This document shows positions 43,504 through 52,810 of a DNA stretch of 64,000 nucleotides, in pieces. Made by a program: the position numbers and the translations under genes. The notes beneath the pieces are model-generated. The model searched no databases. It was given only the letters and a program-made list of their open reading frames with translations, and had not been told where the DNA came from. Origin of the DNA: Paenirhizobium daejeonense (lineage in GTDB: Bacteria; Pseudomonadota; Alphaproteobacteria; Rhizobiales; Rhizobiaceae); contig NZ_JACLAL010000001.1 of the NCBI RefSeq assembly GCF_014280875.1, positions 496,001-560,000 on the forward strand, written 5' to 3'. Numbering within the stretch: position 1 is the first letter of the stretch; the number at the start of each line of letters is the position of its first letter.

Positions 43504-44370
43504 TTGAAACACTTCCTGCCATTTCGCAGACGTCTCGTGAGGGCCGGTGCCCTGGCGGTGATGTTCGCATTCCTGTTGTCTCATACGGCGGTATGGGCTG
43601 CCGAGGGTACGCCGCCGAAACTCTACAAGAAGCTGACGGATGAACAGGCGGAGGAGGCGGATCAGTTCGCCCTCAACAATGCGATCGCCACCGTCTTCCA
43701 CGAGGCCGGCCACATGCTGATCTCGGAGTTCTCTCTCCCGGTTCTCGGCAAGGAAGAGGATGCCGTCGATGGACTTGCCGTCGTCCTGCTGCTTGAGGCG
43801 GAAGACGAGGACTTCAACAGCGCCGTCGAGGATTTCGCAAATGTCTGGTTTCTATCAGCGGGCTCGGCCGATGAAGACGAGGAGTTGGCCTTCTGGGATT
43901 CCCACGGTCTGGACGAACAGCGCGCCTACAACACCGTCTGCCTGATGATGGGTAAGAACGAGAAGCGCTTCAAGGACTTCGCCGACTCGCTGGATTTTCC
44001 GGAATATCGCCGCGAGCAGTGCCCGGAAGAATATGAGAGCCTGTCCGCAAGCTGGGACCGCGTGCTGGCTCCGCACGAGGCGGGCAAAAACGACAAGACG
44101 GACTTCAAGATCACCTACGAGAAGACCAGCGATCCGCAACTCGCCTATTTCCGCAAGATGATCAAGGACGCCGAAATCCTCGAGATGGTCGCGGTTACGT
44201 TTTCCGGCAGCTACAAGCTCGAGGACGGGATCAAGCTGACGGCGAGCGAATGCGGAGAGGCGAACGCCTACTGGAGCCCCGGCGATCGCGAGATGACGCT
44301 GTGCTACGAGGACCTGCTCAACAGCGCCAACCTCGACGCCCAGTGGTATATCGACAATCCTGACGAATAA
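43504..44370 (+). CDS. DUF4344 putative secreted metallopeptidase
   Basis: This 288-residue protein has a signal peptide (RRLVRAGALAVMFAFLLSHTA, cut near VWAA) and the zinc motif FHEAGHMLISEF (about residues 65-76), with acidic residues after it, as in DUF4344 proteins. It is probably periplasmic. The TTG at 43504 follows GAGGGGG by seven bases and puts the signal peptide near the N-terminus; ATGs at 43459 and 43474 are alternatives. It diverges from the PleC-like gene. Substrate is unknown. Confidence 0.8.
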   Translation: MKHFLPFRRRLVRAGALAVMFAFLLSHTAVWAAEGTPPKLYKKLTDEQAEEADQFALNNAIATVFHEAGHMLISEFSLPVLGKEEDAVDGLAVVLLLEAEDEDFNSAVEDFANVWFLSAGSADEDEELAFWDSHGLDEQRAYNTVCLMMGKNEKRFKDFADSLDFPEYRREQCPEEYESLSASWDRVLAPHEAGKNDKTDFKITYEKTSDPQLAYFRKMIKDAEILEMVAVTFSGSYKLEDGIKLTASECGEANAYWSPGDREMTLCYEDLLNSANLDAQWYIDNPDE

Positions 44371-44424
44371 CGCTCTGTGGAAGGCAGGGCGGGCGAGGCG
44401 TTCGACGCCGCGCCCGTGCTTGGT

Positions 44425-47073
44425 TCAGCCCTTCAGCGTACGGTCGACAATGTCGCGGACATCATTCGACAGCGAAGCGCTGCGTTCGATGGTCATCAGC
44501 GCCTCGCGCGCATGGTCGGCCCTGGTGGGCTCGAGCAGTCGCCAGGAGCGCATGGCCGTGAGCAGGCGCGCGGCAAGCTGTGGATTGCGCTTGTCGATGG
44601 CAAGCACCTGCTCTGCGAAGAACCGATAAGCCGTGCCGTCAGCGCGATTGAAGCCGGTCGGATTGCCGAAGGCGAAGGTGCCGATCAATGCCCTGACGCG
44701 ATTGGGGTTCGAGGCGATGAAGTTCGGGCTCTGCATCAGCCGCATGATGCGGTCGAGCGAGCCATCTCCGGGAATGGTCGCCTGGATCTGGAACCACTTG
44801 TCGAGCACGAGCGCGTTAGACGCAAAGCGTGTTTCGAACGAAGCCAGCGCCGCATGGGTTTCCGGAGAGTCCGGAAAGCGGTGGGCGAGAACGGTCAGGG
44901 CCTGCGAAAGGTCCGTCATGTTGTCGGCCTTGGCGAAAGCCTCGGCCGCTGCGACCGGGGTATTTTCGCTGAGCGCGAGGAAGCCGAGGGCGGCATTGCG
45001 GAGCGAACGGCGTCCGGCACTTGCGGCATCGGGGCTGTAGGCCGCATCCGACACCAGACCCTTGTAAAGGGCTTCGAAGGTGGCAGCACCCGCAACGGCA
45101 ATTTCCTTTAGGATACCCTGGCGACCCGCATGGATAGCATCCGGATCATTATTCGATCCGAGTTCGCGCGCGATATCGGATTCGCTCGGCAGCGTCAGCG
45201 CCTGCGCCCGGAAAGCCGGTTCGAGGCTCTCGTCGGCGGCGATCGCGAGCAAGGCGTCGAGAAGTCCCTTGTCGCAGGAAATCGGCTTGCCCTTGGCGGC
45301 AGCGCCGGCCGCTGCCGTCAGGTTCGGCAGGGCGAGATCGGTGATCGCCTGCCAGCGGGAGAAGAGGTCGGTCTCGAAGCGGGCAATCAGGGCGAGATCA
45401 TCGGTGGTCTGCGAGAAATGCAGCGTAACCGGTGCCGAGAAGCTGCGATTCAACGAAACGACCGGACGGCTGGCAATGCCGGAGAAGACGACGGTCTGGC
45501 TGCGTTCGGTGAGATGCAGGACATCGCCCGAGACTTCGCCGCCGGTGACAGAGGTGGGAGCCTGCTCGCCGCCGTTTGCGCCGATCAGCGCGAACCGCAA
45601 CGGAATATGCATCGGCTCCTTGTTGGACTGTCCGGGCGTGGCCGGGATCATCTGCTCCAGAGACAGGGTGAGCGTCTTGGCAGCTGCGTCATAGGAGGAC
45701 GAAACGGTGATCTGCGGCGTACCGGCCTGATTGTACCAGAGCGAGAACTGCTTGAGATCGCGGCCATTGGCATCCTCAAAGGACTTCACGAAGTCCTCGA
45801 CAGTGGCGGCTTCGCCGTCATGGCGCTCGAAATAGAGATCCATGCCCTTCTTGAAGCCATCGCGACCGAGAATGGTGGCGATCATGCGGGTGACTTCAGA
45901 ACCTTTCTCGTAGACGGTCGTCGTGTAGAAGTTGTTGATCTCGCGATAGGCCGTAGGGCGGACCGGATGCGCGAGCGGGCCGGCGTCCTCGGGGAACTGC
46001 TCGGAGCGCAGATGACGGACTTCCGCGATGCGCTTCACCGGGCGCGAGCGCTGGTCGGCGGAGAATTCGTGGTCGCGATAGACGGTCAGGCCTTCCTTCA
46101 GGCACAGCTGGAACCAGTCGCGGCAGGTGATGCGGTTGCCGGTCCAGTTGTGGAAGTACTCATGGGCGATGATCGCCTCGATATTGGCGTAGTCCTGGTC
46201 GGTCGCCGTTTCCGGATCTGCCAGCACATACTTGTCGTTGAAGATGTTGAGGCCCTTGTTTTCCATGGCTCCCATGTTGAAGTCGGACACGGCGACGATC
46301 ATGAAGATGTCGAGGTCGTATTCACGACCGAAGACTTCTTCGTCCCACTTCATTGAACGCTTCAGCGCGTCCATGGCATAGGCGGCGCGGGCCTCCTTGC
46401 CGTGTTCGACATAGATTTTAAGGGCAACTTCCCGGCCGGACATGGTGGTGAAGGTGTCTTCGACGACGCCGAGATCGCCGGCGACGAGTGCAAAGAGATA
46501 GGACGGTTTCGGATGCGGGTCGAACCAGGCGGCGAAGTGCTTGCCTGGACCATAGCCGGCGCCGCCGAGGAAATTGCCGTTCGAAAGCAGCAGCGGGTTG
46601 GTATCCTTGTCGGCGATGATGTTGACCGTGTAAACGGCAAGCACATCGGGACGGTCGGGGAAATAGGTGATGCGGCGGAAACCTTCGGCCTCGCACTGGG
46701 TGCAGTAAATTCCGTTGGAGCGATAGAGGCCCATCAGCTGGGTGTTGGCCTCAGGATTGATCTGCGTCGTGACGGTAATTTCGAAGGGAGCCGTTTCCGG
46801 CAGGTCGCGAATGGTCAGGCTCTCCGGCGTTGCAGTGTAGCGCTCGGCGGCCAGTTCCACCTGGTCGAACATGAGGCCGGTCATGTTGAGATCGTCGCCG
46901 TCGAGAACGAGAGGGGCGGAAGGATCCGCGCCTTCGCGGCGGTGGAAGATCAGTCGTGCTTCCACCTTGGTCTCGGTGGGATCAAGCTCGAAGGTCAGGT
47001 CTACGCGTTCCAGCACGAAGTCGGTGGGGCGGTAGTCTGCCAGATGAATGATCCGGCCCGTATCTGTTCGCAT
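44425..47073 (-). CDS. pepN: aminopeptidase N (M1 family)
   Basis: This 882-residue zinc aminopeptidase of the E. coli PepN type removes N-terminal residues from peptides in the cytosol. It has the exopeptidase motif GAMENKGLNIF (about 255-265) and the zinc site AHEYFHNWTGNRITCRDWFQL with the third ligand Glu in LKEGLTV. C-terminal DUF3458-type helical domains follow. The ATG at 47073 gives the family N-terminus MRTDTGRIIHLADYRP; the 15 residues upstream are unlikely. Confidence 0.95.
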   Translation of the reverse strand: MRTDTGRIIHLADYRPTDFVLERVDLTFELDPTETKVEARLIFHRREGADPSAPLVLDGDDLNMTGLMFDQVELAAERYTATPESLTIRDLPETAPFEITVTTQINPEANTQLMGLYRSNGIYCTQCEAEGFRRITYFPDRPDVLAVYTVNIIADKDTNPLLLSNGNFLGGAGYGPGKHFAAWFDPHPKPSYLFALVAGDLGVVEDTFTTMSGREVALKIYVEHGKEARAAYAMDALKRSMKWDEEVFGREYDLDIFMIVAVSDFNMGAMENKGLNIFNDKYVLADPETATDQDYANIEAIIAHEYFHNWTGNRITCRDWFQLCLKEGLTVYRDHEFSADQRSRPVKRIAEVRHLRSEQFPEDAGPLAHPVRPTAYREINNFYTTTVYEKGSEVTRMIATILGRDGFKKGMDLYFERHDGEAATVEDFVKSFEDANGRDLKQFSLWYNQAGTPQITVSSSYDAAAKTLTLSLEQMIPATPGQSNKEPMHIPLRFALIGANGGEQAPTSVTGGEVSGDVLHLTERSQTVVFSGIASRPVVSLNRSFSAPVTLHFSQTTDDLALIARFETDLFSRWQAITDLALPNLTAAAGAAAKGKPISCDKGLLDALLAIAADESLEPAFRAQALTLPSESDIARELGSNNDPDAIHAGRQGILKEIAVAGAATFEALYKGLVSDAAYSPDAASAGRRSLRNAALGFLALSENTPVAAAEAFAKADNMTDLSQALTVLAHRFPDSPETHAALASFETRFASNALVLDKWFQIQATIPGDGSLDRIMRLMQSPNFIASNPNRVRALIGTFAFGNPTGFNRADGTAYRFFAEQVLAIDKRNPQLAARLLTAMRSWRLLEPTRADHAREALMTIERSASLSNDVRDIVDRTLKG

Positions 47074-47244
47074 GTTTTGTCCTGATCGTAAGTAGATGCC
47101 GCCTTGCGGCACCGGCATACGAAATACGCCCGCAGGATCACCGCCAGAATATTGTGGATGATTGCATCAATTCCTGAACGATTGTTAAAACGGAGAGGAT
47201 TTTGGTGGTCATTTTTGGACAGCTGCCGTCGAGTTTTCCATTGG

Positions 47245-48354
47245 CTATTTCAGGCCGAAGGCTGCGCGGATCGAATCGTCACTCTCATTCTGCTGGACGA
47301 TGACGCCATACCAGCCGAGACCATCGTAGTCTTCATAGCCTAGCGTCCTGGCGAAGGCGACGATCGACCCCTTGCCGTCATAATAGCTGCCGCGCATCTG
47401 TCCCTCGGGATTGTGAAGGGCGAAGTGCGTATAGCGACGTTCCGGACTGCTGGAGGCGATCACCCGGAGCGCGCCATCGAGCAGCATGACCTCGGTCTTT
47501 TCCGCCACCTGCGGCGGCAGGTTGGCTTCCTTCTCGACGATCGCCTGTCCCTGCATCTGCCAGTCGAAATAGACGCCCAGCGTTCCGACGATATCGCCGT
47601 CGGAACGGCCGCCTGCGCGGATCCCGGTGGCATAGACAAGGACGTCGCGATTGTCATGGGCAAGACTGGTCTTCACTTCATCGACCACATAGTCGTCGCC
47701 GCTGGCGCACTGGCGGGCCGCGATGAACCACGGTTCAGCCGAGAGGTTGCGATCCTTGAGGGCCCGCTGGTACTTGGGATTGGCCGAGGCGACGACGCGG
47801 CCGTTCGCATCGGTCATCACGAGGTCTAGATAGACGGTGTAGAAACGGTTGATGACGCCCAGACGTTCGGCGGCATAGGCGAAGTGGCCGCTAGTCGGAT
47901 CTTCCAGCGCCTGCCAGAGAGCCGGGTCAGTGGCCCACCAGCGCACGTCGGCGGTACGTTCGAACAGATTCCGGACGATGAACTGTACGAGTGTCAGGGC
48001 AAGGTCCGTCAGGCGGACGCCCTCCATCTGCTTGACGAGATCGTCGGCCATGCTGCGGCCGACACCAATGCGGCCAAGGACATTTTCCTGGAAGCGGTCC
48101 GCAATATCGGCAGCGGCCTGAGCCAGGCGCTGCACTTCGTTTGCCACGACCGCAAAGCCTTTGCCGGCTTCGCCGGCTCGGGCGGCTTCGATCAGGGCGT
48201 TGATGGCAAGAAGCCTGATCTGTTTCACAACATGGGTATTTTCAGCGCTGAAGCGCTCCAGATCGACACCGATCCCCTCCGTCACAAGCCGCATCGAACG
48301 GGGGGTGGCGACGAGGTGGGCATTACTTTTCAATTTTGCAACGGCGTCGTTCAT
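47245..48354 (-). CDS. soluble chemoreceptor-like protein with C-terminal Cache domain
   Basis: This 369-residue protein has no membrane segment. Residues 25-85 contain the tip of a chemoreceptor signalling hairpin ([32 protein letters not shown]), the part that contacts CheA/CheW. Residues about 160-365 form a Cache-type sensor ([28 protein letters not shown]). The usual order, sensor first, is reversed, and the hairpin is short. It may sense a cytosolic metabolite. The ATG at 48354 is used; a TTG at 48360 is possible. Confidence 0.78.
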   Translation of the reverse strand: MNDAVAKLKSNAHLVATPRSMRLVTEGIGVDLERFSAENTHVVKQIRLLAINALIEAARAGEAGKGFAVVANEVQRLAQAAADIADRFQENVLGRIGVGRSMADDLVKQMEGVRLTDLALTLVQFIVRNLFERTADVRWWATDPALWQALEDPTSGHFAYAAERLGVINRFYTVYLDLVMTDANGRVVASANPKYQRALKDRNLSAEPWFIAARQCASGDDYVVDEVKTSLAHDNRDVLVYATGIRAGGRSDGDIVGTLGVYFDWQMQGQAIVEKEANLPPQVAEKTEVMLLDGALRVIASSSPERRYTHFALHNPEGQMRGSYYDGKGSIVAFARTLGYEDYDGLGWYGVIVQQNESDDSIRAAFGLK

Positions 48355-48662
48355 CGGCAACTATCCGCGAAAGGATTTCTGTTGTCAAAATCCCGCCGGC
48401 AATGGGAGGCGTTGGCAGCGGGTGTGAAAATGGATGCAATTGAACGGCAACGAGTATCGGTGGAATTGGTTAACTGAGAATAAAGTATATTTCGTCAAAT
48501 TTACTGGAGATGAGCTGTGCGGTGGCTCGAGATCGCAGCTTTTGCCGACAGGTCCTTGCGTCTCACCACGATAAGCGACTATCTTTCGGTCTCAGCCCAG
48601 CCTTCGAATATCGGCCCCGTTCGATTGCTCCATTTCCATGTTTCATATCCAGAGCCCTGCTA

Positions 48663-49598
48663 ATGGCCCCCGCCGTATACGATCCCATTCGGGGCATTCT
48701 TCTCAAGGTTTTTTCAGTCACGGCCTTCGTCGGAATGCAGAGCTGCATCAAGCTGACCGGGGGCGAACTGCCGACCGGCCAGGTCAGCTTCTACCGCTCC
48801 GCCTTCGCCATTCTTCCGATCCTGCTCTACCTTGCCTTCAAGGGCGAGCTGCGCACTGCCTTCCGCACCAGCAATCCGTTGGGCCATCTGAAACGGGGCC
48901 TGCTCGGTGTGGCATCGATGATTGTCGGTTTCTACGGGCTCATTCTCCTGCCGATGCCGGATGCGATTGCAATCGGCTATGCCATGCCGCTGCTTGCGGT
49001 GGTTTTCGCGGCCATTTTCCTTCGGGAGCATGTCAGGGTCTATCGCTGGAGCGCTGTCTTTGTAGGGCTGGTTGGTGTTTCCATCATCTCGTGGCCCAAG
49101 CTGACGCTGTTCAGCGAGCAGGGCTTCGCTTCGCAGGCTGCCGTTGGAGCGGGTGCCGTGCTTTTGGCCGCTGCGCTGGGCGCTGCGGCCATGCTGCAAT
49201 TGCGCCAACTGGTGCAGGAAGAGCGTACCCCGACAATCGTCCTGTTCTTCTCGCTGACGGCATCCGTGCTGTCGGCGCTGAGCTGGTTCTTCGGCTGGCA
49301 GGCTCTATCCTGGGAAACGTTGGGATTGATGGTCATGGCAGGTTTTTTCGGCGGGCTAGGCCAGATCCTGCTTACCGAGAGCTATCGTTTCGCCGATGTC
49401 TCGACCATCGCGCCGTTCGAATACTGTTCGATTATCCTGGGATCGATCATCGCCTTCCTGTTGTTCGATGAGATTCCGACGTTGACCACGCTGATCGGTG
49501 CGTTCTTCGTCATCGGTGCCGGTATCTTCATCATATTCCGAGAGCACCAGCTTGGGCTGGAGCGTCGCGCTGCCCGCCGGGCCTCGACGCTGCAGTAG
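48663..49598 (+). CDS. EamA/DMT-family transporter
   Basis: This 311-residue inner-membrane protein has ten hydrophobic segments in two EamA repeats. The first ends near EHVRVYRWSAVFVGLVGV and the second near EIPTLTTLIGAFFVIGAGIFI. Such carriers export amino acids, nucleosides or other metabolites; the substrate cannot be told. The ATG at 48663 puts the first membrane helix at residue 10-30. The frame upstream to 48510 lacks family features. Confidence 0.88.
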   Translation: MAPAVYDPIRGILLKVFSVTAFVGMQSCIKLTGGELPTGQVSFYRSAFAILPILLYLAFKGELRTAFRTSNPLGHLKRGLLGVASMIVGFYGLILLPMPDAIAIGYAMPLLAVVFAAIFLREHVRVYRWSAVFVGLVGVSIISWPKLTLFSEQGFASQAAVGAGAVLLAAALGAAAMLQLRQLVQEERTPTIVLFFSLTASVLSALSWFFGWQALSWETLGLMVMAGFFGGLGQILLTESYRFADVSTIAPFEYCSIILGSIIAFLLFDEIPTLTTLIGAFFVIGAGIFIIFREHQLGLERRAARRASTLQ

Positions 49599-49624
49599 TC
49601 GCAAAGCGAGGCGGCTCCTATGCC

Positions 49625-50857
49625 TCAGCACAGGCGATCGCCTACGCCGCCGGAAGAATCAGGCCCCTGCATGGGGAGTGACTTGGACTGGAAGTCCGTC
49701 TTTTCCGCCGGTCCCTCGCTTGAGGGGCGGCGCGTCATGCGGTAGCCGGCATAGCCTGCATAGAGCGCAAAGGCGGTTGCGAGAAACCAGATGAGCCCGC
49801 TCGGGCCGAAATACTCCATCAATGTGCCGCCCATCAGCGGTCCGGTGACGGTTCCGAGACCGTAGAGGATCATGATCGCGCTCGAGATCTTCACGTATTC
49901 GTCGGGTTCCGCCATATCGTTGGCGTGAGCCACGTTCAACGCATAGATCGGATAGAGCACGGTACCGACGAAGAAACCGGCAATGTAAAGTGCCACAGAA
50001 CTATCTCCGAAGATCAGCATGGCAAAGCAGGCCATCAGGCCGAATATGCCTGAGCCGATCATCACCAGACGTCGGTCGATGAAGTCCGAAAGGCGTCCGA
50101 GCGGCATCTGGGCGATCGCACCGCCGGCGAGAAATGCAGCAAGCAATGTTGCTCCTTGCGCGGTCGTCATGCCGATATTCTGTGAGTAGACGCCGCCGAG
50201 GCTGCCCCAAGTGCCGGAAAGTGCGCCAGAAAGAAGTGAGCCGAAAAATGCGACGGGAGAGCGTTTAAGCAGTCGCTTCAGATCGAACTTCGCTTCCGCA
50301 ATGGGAGCGGGCGATTGAGCCGTCGAAAGGGCAGTCGGAAACAAGGCGAGGCAAAAGAGCAAGGCGCAGACGATAAAGAGTTCAGTGCCCTTCGGATCCC
50401 CGACCGGGACAAGGTATTGTCCGCCGATTGAGCCGGAAAGAGAGGTAATCATATAAACGGAGAAGAGCGCCCCCCGGTTTTCGTTGTTCACGCGTTCGTT
50501 CAGCCAGCTTTCGATCAGCAGGTAGGCGCCGGCAATGGCAAAGCCGGCAAGACCGCGAAAGAGCATCCACGCCCGCCAGTCCACCACCAGCGAGCACAGC
50601 AGTACTGAAACCGTCAAAAGGGTAAGGAGAGCGGTGAAAACGCGGACATGGCCCACGCGACGCACGAAGATCGGCGTGACGATGCAGGAGAGTGTAAAGC
50701 CGAAAGTATAGGCCGTGGCTATGATCGAGATGGTGAAGGTCGCCCAGCCCTCGTCGATCGCCCGGATCGGAAGGAGGAAATTCATCAGGCCGAAACCCGC
50801 CATCATCAGCAGGGTCGAGAGCATGAGCGAGGCGATCGAGGCGAGGCTGGCCAGCAT
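49625..50857 (-). CDS. MFS transporter, YcaD-like
   Basis: This 410-residue permease has twelve hydrophobic segments, with FLLPIRAIDEGWATFTISIIATAY near the start and the conserved LLIESWLNERVNNENRGALFSVYM and GRLSDFIDRR loops of the YcaD subgroup. Substrate is unknown. It is convergent with the DMT gene (27 bases apart) and diverges from the regulator-like gene at 51224. Confidence 0.88.
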   Translation of the reverse strand: MLASLASIASLMLSTLLMMAGFGLMNFLLPIRAIDEGWATFTISIIATAYTFGFTLSCIVTPIFVRRVGHVRVFTALLTLLTVSVLLCSLVVDWRAWMLFRGLAGFAIAGAYLLIESWLNERVNNENRGALFSVYMITSLSGSIGGQYLVPVGDPKGTELFIVCALLFCLALFPTALSTAQSPAPIAEAKFDLKRLLKRSPVAFFGSLLSGALSGTWGSLGGVYSQNIGMTTAQGATLLAAFLAGGAIAQMPLGRLSDFIDRRLVMIGSGIFGLMACFAMLIFGDSSVALYIAGFFVGTVLYPIYALNVAHANDMAEPDEYVKISSAIMILYGLGTVTGPLMGGTLMEYFGPSGLIWFLATAFALYAGYAGYRMTRRPSSEGPAEKTDFQSKSLPMQGPDSSGGVGDRLC

Positions 50858-51223
50858 CGGATAACCCTGTAATGATAAGACTGGATTGTGCCTTTATTCC
50901 AATGTGGGCGAACTGTCGATTGCGACAGGTTTCGACGCAAAACCGGGTTATGCGATGCATCCTCACATTTTTGTCAGTCGAGGGTAATAAAGCTGTTATT
51001 ACTCGACATTTTCATTTAGTTTAAATGAATTAGGGCTACACTCTTATGCAACGGGTACGCGGGATGCGCCAAGCGTCCGTTGCAAATGTTGATATTATGA
51101 ATTGCCTCGGTGCCTTATTCTTTTTGCGACGCCGCTATCGCGGCGAATGCTCCGGTTGTTTTGCAGGTACGCCGGAGATAGCTAGTTGCGGCCTGGAACT
51201 GCCATCCGAAGGGAGGAGCGTCC
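50858..51223. promoter_or_regulatory. divergent region between MFS and HTH genes
   Basis: This 366-base gap carries AT-rich stretches suited to two promoters. An imperfect inverted repeat is at 50977-51007 (GTCGAGGGTAATAA / TTATTACTCGAC) and a perfect CGCCGC-TATC-GCGGCG palindrome lies near 51131-51146. No convincing gene is present; a 64-residue frame at 51046 lacks support. Confidence 0.4.
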
Positions 51224-52132
51224 ATGGCCTTCACCGCTGAGCAGCTGGCCGCTAACCCGCTATTCGTAGAGGCCTTGAAGGCCTTTGCAATCCAGCTCCG
51301 TGGGCGCTACGACGAACAGCCGAGGTTGGCGCGTTTTCTGGCTTCCCATCAGCGCTGGCTTCTCAGTCAGGCCGCCTTTGCGCTTCACCTCGAATATGAT
51401 CCGGATGAGCCGAATTCCGGTCTCACCACAACTCGCTTGAGAGAAATCGTTACAACTGGCCGTGCGGCGAGCCGCAACACGGTGCTGAATTTTCTAGATC
51501 AGCTGGTCAGCTATCGTTTCGCAAAGATCGCGGGTGATCCCGCGCGCCGCCCGCGTCGCTTTGAGGCGGCGGATGTTACGACGAAGGCGATGTTCGGCTG
51601 GATGGTGGCTAACCTTGCTGCGCTTGACGGGCTGGATGGAGGCAACAGGGCGAAGACGCTCATGGAAAAGCCGGAACTCTTCAAGCTGATCCAGCCGCAG
51701 GTGGCGCGTAGGTCGTTCGATAATATTCAATGGCGAGAACCGCCGAGAAGGGTCGCAATGTTCCTCTGGACGGAGGCCGGCGGGCTTGTCATGGACGAAC
51801 TCATCCGCCGTGTGCGGCTTTCCGAAGAGGCCGATGGTCGCTTCGATATCGGGCGGGTCGATGCCAGGCTTATGGCAGAGCAGTTCATGATGTCGCGCAC
51901 CCATCTGCAGCGACTATTCCGCAAGGCGATCGACGAAAACTGCCTTCAGTGGCAGGATGAAACGAAGAAAAGCAATCTCTGGTTCACCGCTGATTTTCTG
52001 GCCGAATATTGTCGTTGGCAGGCGGTGAAGTTCTCAATCGTCGATCAGGTTTTCGAGGAGGTCAGCGGCAAGCTGGCGTCAGAGGGGGAGTGCGACGCCG
52101 CTCATCGCAGCGCCGCCGTCGGCGAGCCATAG
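51224..52132 (+). CDS. putative helix-turn-helix protein, unknown family
   Basis: This 302-residue soluble protein has two possible DNA-binding segments. One is a winged-helix-like LTTTRLREIVTTGRAASRNTVLNFLDQL (about residues 66-93); the other is MSRTHLQRLFRKAIDENCLQW (about 223-243). It has no membrane segment. The strong GGGAGGAGC site before the ATG supports expression. I do not recognise the family, and a regulator role is inferred from these segments alone. The last 20 residues look disordered. Confidence 0.6.
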   Translation: MAFTAEQLAANPLFVEALKAFAIQLRGRYDEQPRLARFLASHQRWLLSQAAFALHLEYDPDEPNSGLTTTRLREIVTTGRAASRNTVLNFLDQLVSYRFAKIAGDPARRPRRFEAADVTTKAMFGWMVANLAALDGLDGGNRAKTLMEKPELFKLIQPQVARRSFDNIQWREPPRRVAMFLWTEAGGLVMDELIRRVRLSEEADGRFDIGRVDARLMAEQFMMSRTHLQRLFRKAIDENCLQWQDETKKSNLWFTADFLAEYCRWQAVKFSIVDQVFEEVSGKLASEGECDAAHRSAAVGEP

Positions 52133-52170
52133 TAGCCCATGTCAGCAAGCGCTTGGTTGCGGTCGCTGTT

Positions 52171-52329
52171 TCAGAGCGGAATCTGACGGATCAGGGCGCT
52201 GTCGCCACGTGCGGCGCAGCTGGTTATGCCGCGAACCTCGTTGGAATAGACTTCCGAGGCGCCGACGGCGCTACCGATCTGAAAGACTGCGGCTTTGATT
52301 TTGCGGAGGGGATGAAACATCACGGCCAT
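52171..52329 (-). CDS. 52-residue microprotein
   Basis: The ORF encodes MAVMFHPLRKIKAAVFQIGS onward, ending ARGDSALIRQIPL. AAGGA lies nine bases before the ATG at 52329. It has a basic N-terminus and one mildly hydrophobic segment. It resembles in size, strand and Shine-Dalgarno spacing the small ORF at 52466-52657. No family is recognised. Confidence 0.5.
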   Translation of the reverse strand: MAVMFHPLRKIKAAVFQIGSAVGASEVYSNEVRGITSCAARGDSALIRQIPL

Positions 52330-52465
52330 GCTATTCGTTCCTTGCACTTGTGCGGCCGGCGCAATGCCGCGTAAGATACTCGCTTGAGTTTAGAAAATTT
52401 ACGCATTGTGCGACGCACAACATTTTCGGTCTTCAATGTGTGGGTGCGTCGACCGCTCGCAGAAC

Positions 52466-52657
52466 TCAGCTTTGGCGGAAATCGGCGAAGACGGCTGAGG
52501 GACGCGATGCATAGCCAAGACGGCTGAAGACGCGCGCCGTAAGCTGTTCATTCGTTGCCGAGCCGAAGTTATGATAGGGCTGACCGGAGCGCATAGGCTC
52601 GCTGGCGAGACGCAGGGTCTCGAACTTGCAGTGAATGGGACGGGCGCGCATGGACAT
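52466..52657 (-). CDS. 63-residue microprotein
   Basis: The ORF begins MSMRARPIHCKFETLRLASE and ends VFADFRQS. The ATG at 52657 has AAGGA nine bases upstream; an ATG at 52690 has no such site. The protein is basic and has no membrane segment. Together with the similar small ORF at 52171 it occupies a stretch otherwise without genes. Function is unknown. Confidence 0.5.
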   Translation of the reverse strand: MSMRARPIHCKFETLRLASEPMRSGQPYHNFGSATNEQLTARVFSRLGYASRPSAVFADFRQS

Positions 52658-52810
52658 CTCTGTCAATCCTTGTATGCCGAATCCTCCCATGGTCTGAGTT
52701 CATATTGCAGCGCAACATGGTTTGTGCAAGGTAGGCGTGTGCGGCCCTGCATTGCGTCCAACGCATGGCTTTCTTCATATTCCTTTAATGAATGACGCTT
52801 TTTTGACCGT

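Noticed and set aside
51046..51240. 64-residue ORF upstream of the HTH gene
   Set aside because: It has no Shine-Dalgarno and overlaps the well-supported start at 51224.
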